DNA from: an uncultured bacterium
GTDB lineage: Bacteria > Patescibacteriota > Minisyncoccia > Phycocordibacterales > Phycocordibacteraceae
Assembly: GCA_938008595.1 (NCBI GenBank)
Contig: CALLKD010000079.1
Location: 1-17,001 of the forward strand
Length of the DNA stretch: 17,001 bases
Reading direction: 5' to 3'
In this document: piece after piece, positions 1 through 7,286 of the stretch
Layout: the number at the start of each line of letters is the position of its first letter
Numbering within the stretch: the stretch's first letter is position 1
Program-made: the position numbers and the translations under genes
The notes under the pieces: generated by a model
The model's database searches: none
Told to the model about the DNA's origin: nothing
The model's input: the letters and a program-made list of their open reading frames with translations, nothing else

Positions 1-1107
1 CGTCGGTGTTGCATACACACGAGTTGTTGTGGTGAAGTACAGAGTTTCCACACCACTGTGAGGACCGTGACTTACGGTTGCAATACGTCCGTTATTGCTT
101 TGTCCTGTAGTACCTGTTACCGCACCTCCCGAACCTGTCTTAAGCACCAATGACGTAGTGTCCTTACCAGACGTGAGAGAGAGTGCTGCACGAATGTTGT
201 ATTTGAATACAATTGGGTTTGCGAGTGTATCAAATACATACACGAAATGGCTTGTTGGACTTGTACGAGCACCCATTCCCATTCCAAAGGCAACCGTGTT
301 TGTAACAGTTGAAGCATCTGCAAGCCAGTAACAGGCACGAATGTTATCCGTTGAAACGGCAGCAGGCACTGTACCTCCAACACTAGAAAAAATGCCCCAA
401 TTTAAACCCTTCACCACACAAAGTCCACCGTTTGTCGTCGTTGCATTAGTAGTTGCCATAATGCAGCGCAAGTCTTCAATTACATAGGCTGTACCTGATG
501 AAATAGTTCCTGCAGTAGAAGTGAGGGTAATGCTGGTGTCTGAACCAATTGCAGAGATTTCATACCACGTACTAATCTGTGTCGGATCAGTAGAGCCAAA
601 TCCAATACGATTACCCACACACACCTTGTTTGTTGAAAAGAGCGTGCTAACACCGGTAACGGCAGTACCTGAAACAGATACCGTACCGGTAGTCTCAAGC
701 TCATAGGTCATGCGGAAACCACGAATGGTGTACGCAGTTGCTGTTGGAAACGTAACAGTCACAAACCCCTTCCATGTCCACACAGCACTCCTTCTATCAA
801 ATGAGTATGCGTTAATACGGCGTGTTGCTGCTGCTGTTGCGTTATCAGCAAGAAAGACCCAATCAATTTCCGCTGCTGCATTATTTTGCCAACGCACTGC
901 CCACGGAAATGCAGAGGCAATTGCCGTTGATTGTTCCATTGGACGAGCAATGGTTGTTGGCACCGGCCCTGCGTATCCTGATTCACCAGATCCTGCCACC
1001 TGTGTCATGAGTGTTCCAACCCCAAGTTTAGTCGAGTCGTACGCATCGATGTTGTAGCGGTACGAAGACTGTGAACCAAGACGGATGAATGATGCGCGTG
1101 TAGCCAT
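1..1107 (-). CDS. Phage tail/virion-like structural protein, partial (C-terminus off the window)
   Basis: An open frame of 369 codons runs from ATG at 1107 to the window edge without a stop, so the C-terminus is missing. There is no signal peptide or membrane segment. The protein is rich in Thr, Ser, Ala and Gly and reads as repeated beta-strand units. Around residues 169-180 it has the segment GFGSTDPTQISTWYEI, preceded by SVSGTAVTG and followed by SDTSITLT. From memory this pattern occurs in structural proteins of environmental phages, where a 'VGDRIGFG..D..W..I.SI.SDT.LTL' unit is common. It starts 9 bases after the stop of the gene at 1117-1767, whose C-terminus also looks virion-like, so the two probably form one transcript. 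The function is inferred only from composition and recalled similarity. It could also be a cell-surface or appendage protein. Confidence 0.55.
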   Translation of the reverse strand, partial: MATRASFIRLGSQSSYRYNIDAYDSTKLGVGTLMTQVAGSGESGYAGPVPTTIARPMEQSTAIASAFPWAVRWQNNAAAEIDWVFLADNATAAATRRINAYSFDRRSAVWTWKGFVTVTFPTATAYTIRGFRMTYELETTGTVSVSGTAVTGVSTLFSTNKVCVGNRIGFGSTDPTQISTWYEISAIGSDTSITLTSTAGTISSGTAYVIEDLRCIMATTNATTTNGGLCVVKGLNWGIFSSVGGTVPAAVSTDNIRACYWLADASTVTNTVAFGMGMGARTSPTSHFVYVFDTLANPIVFKYNIRAALSLTSGKDTTSLVLKTGSGGAVTGTTGQSNNGRIATVSHGPHSGVETLYFTTTTRVYATPT

Positions 1108-1116
1108 ACTAGTATT

Positions 1117-1767
1117 CTAAACTTCTAAATAATCAATGTTAATTTGCACGTTTCCGGTACCGTTAATCGAACAGTATAAAACTTGGTCAACTCCTCCCTC
1201 AACGAAGTTTGGATGATTGTTGGTGCCGTACAATCCCCCAGTTCTTGGTGCCAGATATTTCTCGAAGTCAGTTCCTCCAGATGTAAACCTGAATGAAATA
1301 CTGGTCATGGTGGTATCAAGAGAGAACTTACTGGTATATACACGAACCTTCTTTCCTGAAGCGGGTGTATGCACCGTACCTGACGCAGAAAGTGATGTGG
1401 TCTTCTTCAATACTGCATTTCCCTCAACTTCTGAAGGATTAATACGCGTATTTGTGGCGTCCTTAATCCCGATTATGCTTGTACCTGGATTACTTCCAAG
1501 AACAAGCGCATCAGCCCTCTTTGGGAAGAGGCTCGTGGCAAATACACCACTGGCAACCACCAGTAATCCCTTCAAGAACAACCGCTTTCTGTTACCTGCA
1601 AACTCCCCATCTGAAAGAATGCCATCAAGTTCCTCGGGCTCAATATACCCCTCTTCTACACGCGAAATACGCACGTCTCCTTCGTACGCGTCCTCATGTG
1701 TTTCAGGCAGTCTATTCGAGCCGGGCAATTTCATTCGTTCATGAAGCCATACAGCAAAATCCCCCAT
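1117..1767 (-). CDS. Tat-like signal-anchored protein with phage-structural-like C-terminal domain
   Basis: A protein of 216 residues. Residues 1-58 are acidic and probably cytosolic. Residues 60-66 (RKRLFLK) resemble a twin-arginine export motif with Lys in place of the first Arg. They are followed by a hydrophobic stretch (about 67-81) and a possible cleavage site after ADA (85-87). The C-terminal 95 residues contain VHTPASGKKVRVY, SFRFTSGGTDF, GGLYGTNNHPNF and end NVQINIDYLEV. From memory this domain is seen in small phage-associated structural proteins. An export signal in front of a virion-like domain is unusual: a packaged virion protein would not need one, so domestication as a surface or appendage protein is possible. 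A -10-like hexamer lies at 1823-1828. The next gene follows after 9 bases. Function is not known. Confidence 0.6.
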   Translation of the reverse strand: MGDFAVWLHERMKLPGSNRLPETHEDAYEGDVRISRVEEGYIEPEELDGILSDGEFAGNRKRLFLKGLLVVASGVFATSLFPKRADALVLGSNPGTSIIGIKDATNTRINPSEVEGNAVLKKTTSLSASGTVHTPASGKKVRVYTSKFSLDTTMTSISFRFTSGGTDFEKYLAPRTGGLYGTNNHPNFVEGGVDQVLYCSINGTGNVQINIDYLEV

Positions 1768-1822
1768 TGCTTCAAGTGGATAATCTCAACAATGTAGTCG
1801 TTTGCCCCACAACCCTATTGTT

Positions 1823-1828
1823 AGTATA
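1823..1828 (-). promoter_or_regulatory. Putative -10 element for the virion-like gene pair
   Basis: The minus strand reads TATACT here, giving a start site near 1816 and a leader of about 49 bases to the ATG at 1767. No convincing -35 hexamer is visible 16-18 bases upstream. It lies just past the terminator of the cyo operon, where a new transcript would have to begin. Confidence 0.35.
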
Positions 1829-1892
1829 GCCCATACTCACTCGCAGATTTGGTACTAAAAAGTGTATGTATGGGGACTAGTAGTACGTGAAA

Positions 1893-1916
1893 GGGCCGCA
1901 CACTGCTGTGCGGCCC
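1893..1916 (-). terminator. Terminator hairpin at the end of the cyo operon
   Basis: A perfect 10-bp stem (GGGCCGCACA with TGTGCGGCCC) closes on a 4-base loop (1903-1906). It begins 7 bases after the stop codon of the last gene in the operon (stop 1924-1926). Read on the minus strand only a short TTTC follows, so it is a GC-strong but U-poor intrinsic terminator. The position argues that the oxidase transcript ends here. Confidence 0.75.
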
Positions 1917-1923
1917 TCCTCCT

Positions 1924-2334
1924 TCAAGACGATACAAGAAACAGCGCTACCCCCGTCACAAAAACAGCGAAGAGCGCTCCCAACGTTGCATAGGCATAAC
2001 GTGCGTGCGTATGCCGAGCACGAACCCCGTTGTTACGAAGGGTCAGGAGCGTGAGAAGGAGGAATGCTCCCACCAGCACCCAGTGCACCTTAAGAAGCGT
2101 GGAGATCTCCCTCCCCTCTCCGTGCATGATTATGCCAAGCTCGATGAAGAGCACGGCAGCAATCAGCGTACCGTATGCCCATCCGAGCATCTGTTTGTGC
2201 TTGGAAATGAGCGCCGTTCTGTTTGAACAGCGGTGATTTGCAAGCTCCTGTCCCAAGGAGACGGCGCCACAAAAGTAGTGGAGCGATGCTCCGAGAAGGA
2301 ACATGACGATAATCAAAATTAATTGTGCATGCAT
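1924..2334 (-). CDS. Four-helix membrane protein, DUF420-like, in the cyo operon
   Basis: A protein of 136 residues with four predicted membrane helices (about 2-24, 50-70, 82-100 and 112-134). Histidines lie at or near helix ends: His46, His71, His84, His108 and His110. The pattern of a helix opening with KVHW, a loop RARHTHAR and a last helix with VTGVALF resembles DUF420 membrane proteins, which in some bacteria sit beside cytochrome oxidase genes. The histidines could bind heme or copper, but that is inference. It follows cyoE by 49 bases, has a purine-rich ribosome site (GGGAG, 7 bases before the ATG) and is followed at once by a terminator hairpin. It is therefore likely the sixth gene of the oxidase operon, acting in assembly or as an accessory subunit. 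It could also be an unrelated small membrane protein. Confidence 0.7.
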   Translation of the reverse strand: MHAQLILIIVMFLLGASLHYFCGAVSLGQELANHRCSNRTALISKHKQMLGWAYGTLIAAVLFIELGIIMHGEGREISTLLKVHWVLVGAFLLLTLLTLRNNGVRARHTHARYAYATLGALFAVFVTGVALFLVSS

Positions 2335-2383
2335 TCTGTTTCTCCCAGAAAAACGATCTTCGTCGACTATACCATACTCCCCG

Positions 2384-3253
2384 CTATGGCAGCACCGGCG
2401 CCAATGCGAGCGCTACAGAAAACGAAATCATAACCACCATGGAGAAAAAGAACACCCGTCGTGCCCACGAGACGTAGTCAGGAGAGCGGTATCCGCGTAG
2501 CGTGATGAAAAGCCAGGCAAGTCCAAACCCTAGTACGATGATCAAGTATCCATACCCTGCGTTTGAAAAGAAAAAGAGTAGTGGCGAGATAAGAACATAG
2601 GCGATGACAAAAAATAGTGTGTGTTGTTTTGCCAGAGCCACTCCCCTTTTGGCTGGCAGTATCGGCACGCCCGCTGCCACATACTCTTCCATACGAAATA
2701 GTGCAATGCCATAGAAGTGTGGAAGTTGCCAGAGTACTAGCGTAAGGAAAATAAGTAGTGCAGAACTATCTAATGAGTTTGTAACTGCGGTATACCCAAC
2801 CAGCGCAGGAATACCTCCCGGTATCGTTCCTACAACAGCTCCCCACTCACTGTTTCGTTTGTAATAGCCATACACAAAGACATACATACAGAACCCAATG
2901 AAGCCAAGTAGTGCTGAAAGTATGTTTACAAACAGAGCTAGTGTACCAATACCAATAGTGCCAAGTATCCCTGCGTATATAAGAGCACCCCTAGGAGAAA
3001 CTACTCCCGTAACAAGCGGGCGGTGCTTTGTACGCTCCATACGTGCATCCATCTCTCTGTCGACATAGTTATTGCACACAGCCGCTGAAGCGATGGTTCC
3101 CATAATTCCCACTACCGTAGCAAAAAGATGCGTGAGACTTCCATGCCACCCTGCAGCAAATAGAAATGCTGCAATAGTAGGAAGCGTGTTTCCGTATACA
3201 ATCCCCGGCTTAGCAAGTCGGTAATATACCCGTATCGTACGTAGCACACTCAT
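2384..3253 (-). CDS. cyoE: Protoheme IX farnesyltransferase (heme O synthase)
   Basis: Membrane enzyme that adds a farnesyl group to heme B to make heme O, the high-spin heme of bo3 oxidases. At 289 residues it is close to the family's usual length of about 290-300. The UbiA-family prenyl-diphosphate motif is intact at residues 61-80: N61/N62, D65, D69, R74 and RPL at 78-80. The second conserved region, LPHFYGIALFRMEEY followed by AGVPILPAKRG, is also present. About eight or nine membrane helices can be seen. The start is fixed by an ATGA overlap with the cyoD stop at 3250-3253, which implies translational coupling. Its presence shows that the neighbouring oxidase is meant to carry heme O. 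It needs heme B and farnesyl diphosphate, neither of which is supplied by any other gene in the window. Confidence 0.95.
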   Translation of the reverse strand: MSVLRTIRVYYRLAKPGIVYGNTLPTIAAFLFAAGWHGSLTHLFATVVGIMGTIASAAVCNNYVDREMDARMERTKHRPLVTGVVSPRGALIYAGILGTIGIGTLALFVNILSALLGFIGFCMYVFVYGYYKRNSEWGAVVGTIPGGIPALVGYTAVTNSLDSSALLIFLTLVLWQLPHFYGIALFRMEEYVAAGVPILPAKRGVALAKQHTLFFVIAYVLISPLLFFFSNAGYGYLIIVLGFGLAWLFITLRGYRSPDYVSWARRVFFFSMVVMISFSVALALAPVLP

Positions 3254-3642
3254 AGCCCTGGATTACGCTTCATATACGCATTCATTTGCTCTGGACTTGG
3301 CATCATGCGAGTACTCAGGTTCTGCATAATCCAAAGTGAACCAATGAGCAGTATGCTCACAATCAACATGGCGTACGCAAGCGATAGTAGCCGCTCTGTC
3401 CCCGCAGTGTTCCATCGTATATGCAAGAAGTACCGCACTTGTACAAGAAACTGCAAGAGAATGAGCAGAATAACAAGTGCAACTGATAGTGAGGGTGTAA
3501 ATAATGAACGGGTGGCAACTGCGTAGGCAGCAAGCGTTAAGAGCACGGCGAGCACACCACCAAATAGATAGTCTCCAATAACACCCTTGCTGCGCTTTGG
3601 CCAAATGCCTACCTCTTCAAAATATGTTTTGTGTGAAATCAT
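3250..3642 (-). CDS. cyoD: Cytochrome o ubiquinol oxidase subunit IV
   Basis: Small membrane subunit that helps assemble and stabilise the bo3 oxidase core. I start it at the ATG at 3642, giving 130 residues beginning MISHKTYFEE. This overlaps the cyoC stop by 4 bases (ATGA), like the other junctions here. An upstream ATG at 3681 in the same frame would run 40 bases into cyoC and is less likely. Three membrane helices are visible. The family segment FLHI, and then IGSLWIMQNL near the end, match the equivalent FLHM and VGSIWIMWNL of the E. coli protein. It is somewhat longer than E. coli CyoD (109 residues) because of an N-terminal extension and a charged tail after the last helix. Confidence 0.9.
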   Translation of the reverse strand: MISHKTYFEEVGIWPKRSKGVIGDYLFGGVLAVLLTLAAYAVATRSLFTPSLSVALVILLILLQFLVQVRYFLHIRWNTAGTERLLSLAYAMLIVSILLIGSLWIMQNLSTRMMPSPEQMNAYMKRNPGL

Positions 3643-4244
3643 AGCGGTAATAGATATACGATAAGGAAAATAAAGAGCCACACAATATCAAGGAAGTGCC
3701 AGAACATGCTCCATAGAGCAAGCTTTCGCATTGAAGAGCGAGAGAGTGATCGTATAGATATGGAAATCATAAGTGCCAAGAGCCATACGAGTCCAATAAG
3801 AATATGCAGTGCGTGGGTACCAAGCAACACAAAGTATGCAGAGAGATACCCACTTACATTCCACCCATTGCCTGTCGCAAGTAGGTGTGCAAATTCAGTG
3901 CACTCCATATAGAGGAAGAGTCCACCAAGAATACCCGTGCCAAGAAGCGCTAGAAGTGTTCCCCGCTTGTTTGCACTTCGTGCTGCATAGAGTGCGATAC
4001 CGCACATAATGCTACTTAGCAAAAGCACGAGTGTCTCAATGAGTACAAATGAGCCACCAAGCACTGGCCCATTTGCACTACCAAACATTGGATCTGCACG
4101 TAGGACTACATACGTTGCAAATAGACCTGAAAACAGCACGAGATCACTCATGAGGTATAGCCAGAAGCCAAATACCGTTCGTGAATCAGCAGCAAGCGCC
4201 TCTTCATGTACTCGTTCTCGTGAATGTGTGTGGTGCGTACTCAT
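3639..4244 (-). CDS. cyoC: Cytochrome o ubiquinol oxidase subunit III
   Basis: Membrane subunit III of the heme-copper quinol oxidase. It packs against subunit I and has no redox cofactor. It is 201 residues, against about 204 in E. coli. Five membrane helices follow a hydrophilic N-terminus. Family signatures are present: GFWLYLMSDLVLFSGLFATY near the first helix, SGYLSAYFVLLGTHALHI in the middle, and FWHFLDIVWLFIF in the last helix. It lies 2 bases after the cyoB stop and overlaps cyoD by 4 bases. The identity is clear from the signatures and from its place in the operon. Confidence 0.95.
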   Translation of the reverse strand: MSTHHTHSRERVHEEALAADSRTVFGFWLYLMSDLVLFSGLFATYVVLRADPMFGSANGPVLGGSFVLIETLVLLLSSIMCGIALYAARSANKRGTLLALLGTGILGGLFLYMECTEFAHLLATGNGWNVSGYLSAYFVLLGTHALHILIGLVWLLALMISISIRSLSRSSMRKLALWSMFWHFLDIVWLFIFLIVYLLPL

Positions 4245-4246
4245 AT

Positions 4247-6259
4247 CTATATAGCCAGAGATTCTACTAATCCCCTTCGTGCACGTGTTTCTATTTCTTC
4301 TACTTCCCGTGCGGTGATTACCCGCTCAGTGTCTTCAGAGAATACTCGCACACCGATACTTACAACTCCGCAAACAGCGGCAAGCGCAGCAAGAATCCAA
4401 AGGTGCCAGACAATTGCAAAGGCACAGACAAACGTAAACCCTGCAATGACAACTCCCATGATGGTGTTCTTGGGCATGAGAATGTCTTCATAGCTATGTG
4501 GTGGTGTGTACCACAACTCTCCCTTTGCTAGTGCTTCCTGCTTTTCCATCCAAAACGCATCACGTGCTGCTACGGTTGGTAGCACCGCAAAGTTATACTC
4601 CGGTGCTGGAGAAGGAATAGACCACTCAAGCGTACGGCCATTCCAAGGATCCCCAGTCTCGTCTAGATTTCTGTTTCTTCTTTTTACACTGCGAACGAAC
4701 TGCGCAATCTGCAAAGCCACCGCACCGGCAAGTACCAGTGCTCCAATTCCAGCAACGATGAACATACCTTGCCATGCGGGGTTAACATAATGATCAAGTC
4801 GTCGCGTAGCACCCATGAAGCCAAGTACGTACAACGGACCAAAGGCAAGAATAAATCCATACAACCATGCCCAGAATGCTTTCTTTCCTAATTCCTCATT
4901 TAGTCTGAAGCCAAGTACTTTAGGTAGCCAGTACGTGATACCTGCAAAATAGCCAAACAGCACACCACTTACAATCATGTTGTGGAAGTGCGCAACCAAG
5001 TACAGCGTGTTATGTAGTTGATAGTCTGCAGCAGGTGGAGACATGATGACTCCCGTTACCCCACCAAACGTAAAGAGTACGACGAATCCAATAAACCAGA
5101 GCATGGGTGTTTGGAACCGTATCTTTCCCCGATACATCGTAAAGAGCCAGTTAAATATTTTTACGCCCGTAGGAATAGCAATGACAGCAGTCATAATGCC
5201 AAAGAAGGAGTTCACATTTGCCCCTGCTCCCATCGTAAAGAAGTGGTGAAGCCACACTATGAACGAAAGCACTACAATAGCCATTACAGAGAGCACCATA
5301 GAGACATAGCCTGCAAGTTTCTTTCCCGAAAAGACCGCAACCACTTCAGAGAAAATACCAAATGCAGGAAGCGTAAGAATATACACTTCAGGGTGCCCCC
5401 ATGCCCAGATGAGATTTACATACATCATCATGTTTCCCCCGTAGCCGGTAGTAAAGAAGTGCATGTCAGCAGTACGATCAAGTGCAAGGAGTGAAAGTGT
5501 AACCGTAAGCAGTGGGAACGTAACAACAATAAGCACCATCGCGCCAAGCACTGTCCACGTAAACATGGGCATTCTAAAGAGTGTCATTCCCTCACAACGG
5601 TTACGCAAGATGGTAACTATGAAGTTAATACCGGAAAGTAAGGTGCCGATACCAGAGATCTGGAGACTCCATATCCAATAATCCACTCCCACCGATGGAC
5701 TATATTGGAGTTCAGAAAGTGGCGGGTACGCAAGCCACCCGCTACCAGAGAAATCTCCAAGAAGTAAGGGAGCTGTAATAAGTACGGCACCAGACGCGAA
5801 TAGCCAGAAACTTAGTGAGTTGAGGAATGGAAAGGCCACATCGCGTGTTCCTATCTGGAGCGGCACAATGAGATTTATGAGGCCAAACATAATACCCATG
5901 GCCACGAAGAAGATCATGATGGAGCCATGTGCAGAAAAGATCTGTTGGAAGTGATCTGCAGTTATGATTCCAGAGTTCGCACCAAGTGCCGTTGCCTGCT
6001 GCACGCGCATCAAAAGTGCATCAGCACCTCCTCGTATGAGCATTACGAAGGACACAATGATGTACATGATTCCAATTCTCTTGGCGTCTACGGTAGTAAG
6101 CCAATCCTTCCAAAGACGTGTCCAGAATTTAAAATACGTAATCGCAAAAAGAACACCCACGATACCACTCGCAAATACGAGCGCACCGCCCCACGCAACG
6201 GCACTTTGTGGGAGGAGTGACAGTGACATCTTACCTACGAGTAGTTGGTGCCAGTTCAT
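4247..6259 (-). CDS. cyoB: Cytochrome o ubiquinol oxidase subunit I (catalytic)
   Basis: Catalytic subunit that takes electrons from quinol and reduces O2 to water while pumping protons. At 670 residues it matches E. coli CyoB (663) with a constant +5 offset. All key residues can be placed. Low-spin heme: His111 and His426. Heme-copper centre: His424 for the high-spin heme; His289, His338 and His339 for CuB; and the cross-linked Tyr293 (in GHPEVY). D-channel: Asp140. K-channel: Lys367. The quinol-site residues corresponding to E. coli R71, D75, H98 and Q101 are also kept (Arg76, Asp80, His103, Gln106). The protein should therefore be an active, proton-pumping quinol oxidase of the A type. The start overlaps the cyoA stop by 4 bases (ATGA). 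Confidence 0.97.
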   Translation of the reverse strand: MNWHQLLVGKMSLSLLPQSAVAWGGALVFASGIVGVLFAITYFKFWTRLWKDWLTTVDAKRIGIMYIIVSFVMLIRGGADALLMRVQQATALGANSGIITADHFQQIFSAHGSIMIFFVAMGIMFGLINLIVPLQIGTRDVAFPFLNSLSFWLFASGAVLITAPLLLGDFSGSGWLAYPPLSELQYSPSVGVDYWIWSLQISGIGTLLSGINFIVTILRNRCEGMTLFRMPMFTWTVLGAMVLIVVTFPLLTVTLSLLALDRTADMHFFTTGYGGNMMMYVNLIWAWGHPEVYILTLPAFGIFSEVVAVFSGKKLAGYVSMVLSVMAIVVLSFIVWLHHFFTMGAGANVNSFFGIMTAVIAIPTGVKIFNWLFTMYRGKIRFQTPMLWFIGFVVLFTFGGVTGVIMSPPAADYQLHNTLYLVAHFHNMIVSGVLFGYFAGITYWLPKVLGFRLNEELGKKAFWAWLYGFILAFGPLYVLGFMGATRRLDHYVNPAWQGMFIVAGIGALVLAGAVALQIAQFVRSVKRRNRNLDETGDPWNGRTLEWSIPSPAPEYNFAVLPTVAARDAFWMEKQEALAKGELWYTPPHSYEDILMPKNTIMGVVIAGFTFVCAFAIVWHLWILAALAAVCGVVSIGVRVFSEDTERVITAREVEEIETRARRGLVESLAI

Positions 6260-7227
6260 ATAGGCTGTGTGATTATCTTGCGATGTGTTGTTGTTGCTTC
6301 AGTCACGTCATTAAAGCTATGCACTTCCATTTCCTTCATATCAATAGGCATACGCATGTCCATTCCTGACATCATAGAACGCATCACAATGGTATCAAAG
6401 AGGTTGGCTGATACTTCTGAATAAAATGTTGGCGCTACATTCTTACTTGGAAGCGCGAGAGATTCGTATTCAGCATGGGTAAGTATTGCGCTGCCTCCTT
6501 TAACAGACTGAACCCATGTTTCAAACTCGCTAGGTGAAACTACCACCGTGTTAAATCGCATTCCTGCAAATCCCTCACCACTAATATTTCCAGAAGAGCC
6601 TGCGTATTCCCCTTCCGTAGATGCTATAAGATTGAGTTCTGTCTTCATACCGGGCATGGTCATAATCTGCCCAGCAAGACTTGGTACCCAGAATGAATTC
6701 ATTGGCGCATCAGAGGTGAGGATAAAGCGCACCGGTCTTCCAACGGGTATCTCCACCATGTTTACCGTTGCTATTCCCTGTTCTGGATATACGAAAAGCC
6801 ACTTCCAATTTAGTGACACCACTTCCACCGTAAGGGGAGCACCGTACCCTTCAATCGGCTTATACGGATCAAGTTCATGTGATGAGCGCCATATTACAAG
6901 TGAAAGCAGCAGAATAATTAATGCTGGAATAGACCACCAGAACATTTCCATTATCCAGTTGTCGTGATCCCAATCGGGCGTGTGCTTTCGCACTGCGTGT
7001 GGGTTATTAAACCGATACTTCCATATGAAAATACCAAGTAGGAAAAAGACAGGAACAACAACGAAACTTGCGAGGAGTATCGTAATGCCAATTATCTCGC
7101 GCTCTTCCATAGCAATCGCACCCTGCGGAGTAAGGAGTACGAGTTCACTCCTGTGAACGTACCCAAAAGCTACAAATAGAGAAACGATAAGTACTGCAAT
7201 GGTGGTGAGGAATATATTCCACTTCAT
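6256..7227 (-). CDS. cyoA: Cytochrome o ubiquinol oxidase subunit II
   Basis: Subunit II of the bo3 oxidase, 323 residues against 315 in E. coli. It has an N-terminal hydrophobic segment (5-22), two membrane helices (about 45-70 and 92-113) and an external cupredoxin domain (about 130-240). The CuA-binding cysteines of cytochrome c oxidases are absent (AGSSGNISGEGFAGMRF at 209-225), as expected for a quinol oxidase. The lipoprotein cysteine of E. coli CyoA is also missing. Conserved pieces include FIWKYR, ELDPYKPIEGYG and FWVPSLAGQIMTMPGMKT. The C-terminal tail is rich in Met (8 Met in residues 282-300, then His303); E. coli has a comparable Met/His-rich tail. It is the first gene of the operon, and the promoter seems to lie immediately before the ATG. 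Confidence 0.95.
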   Translation of the reverse strand: MKWNIFLTTIAVLIVSLFVAFGYVHRSELVLLTPQGAIAMEEREIIGITILLASFVVVPVFFLLGIFIWKYRFNNPHAVRKHTPDWDHDNWIMEMFWWSIPALIILLLSLVIWRSSHELDPYKPIEGYGAPLTVEVVSLNWKWLFVYPEQGIATVNMVEIPVGRPVRFILTSDAPMNSFWVPSLAGQIMTMPGMKTELNLIASTEGEYAGSSGNISGEGFAGMRFNTVVVSPSEFETWVQSVKGGSAILTHAEYESLALPSKNVAPTFYSEVSANLFDTIVMRSMMSGMDMRMPIDMKEMEVHSFNDVTEATTTHRKIITQPI

Positions 7228-7243
7228 ATACCTAAATATAGCA
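7228..7243 (-). promoter_or_regulatory. Putative extended -10 promoter of the cyo operon, leaderless
   Basis: On the minus strand, TGC followed by TATATT (7235-7243) forms an extended -10 element. It ends exactly 7 bases before the ATG of cyoA (7227), so transcription would start at or next to the A of the start codon. No good -35 is visible (about TTCGTA at 7261-7266, 20-base spacing), which extended -10 promoters can tolerate. The whole gap to the upstream gene is only 59 bases. Confidence 0.5.
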
Positions 7244-7286
7244 TTTAGTTACCGCTGGAATACGAATCTCTATCTACTGATTAGCA

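Noticed and set aside
1..1107. Plus-strand frames of 61-115 codons near the window start
   Set aside because: The minus strand has one continuous 369-codon frame with consistent protein-like sequence over the whole region; the short frames are shadows.
3643..3681. An upstream ATG for cyoD at 3681
   Set aside because: It would overlap cyoC by 43 bases and add residues not seen in the family, whereas ATG 3642 gives the 4-base ATGA overlap used throughout this operon.
5018..5494. A 158-codon plus-strand open frame
   Set aside because: It lies entirely within cyoB, on the other strand, and its His/Lys/Arg-rich product looks like an antisense reading of membrane-helix codons.
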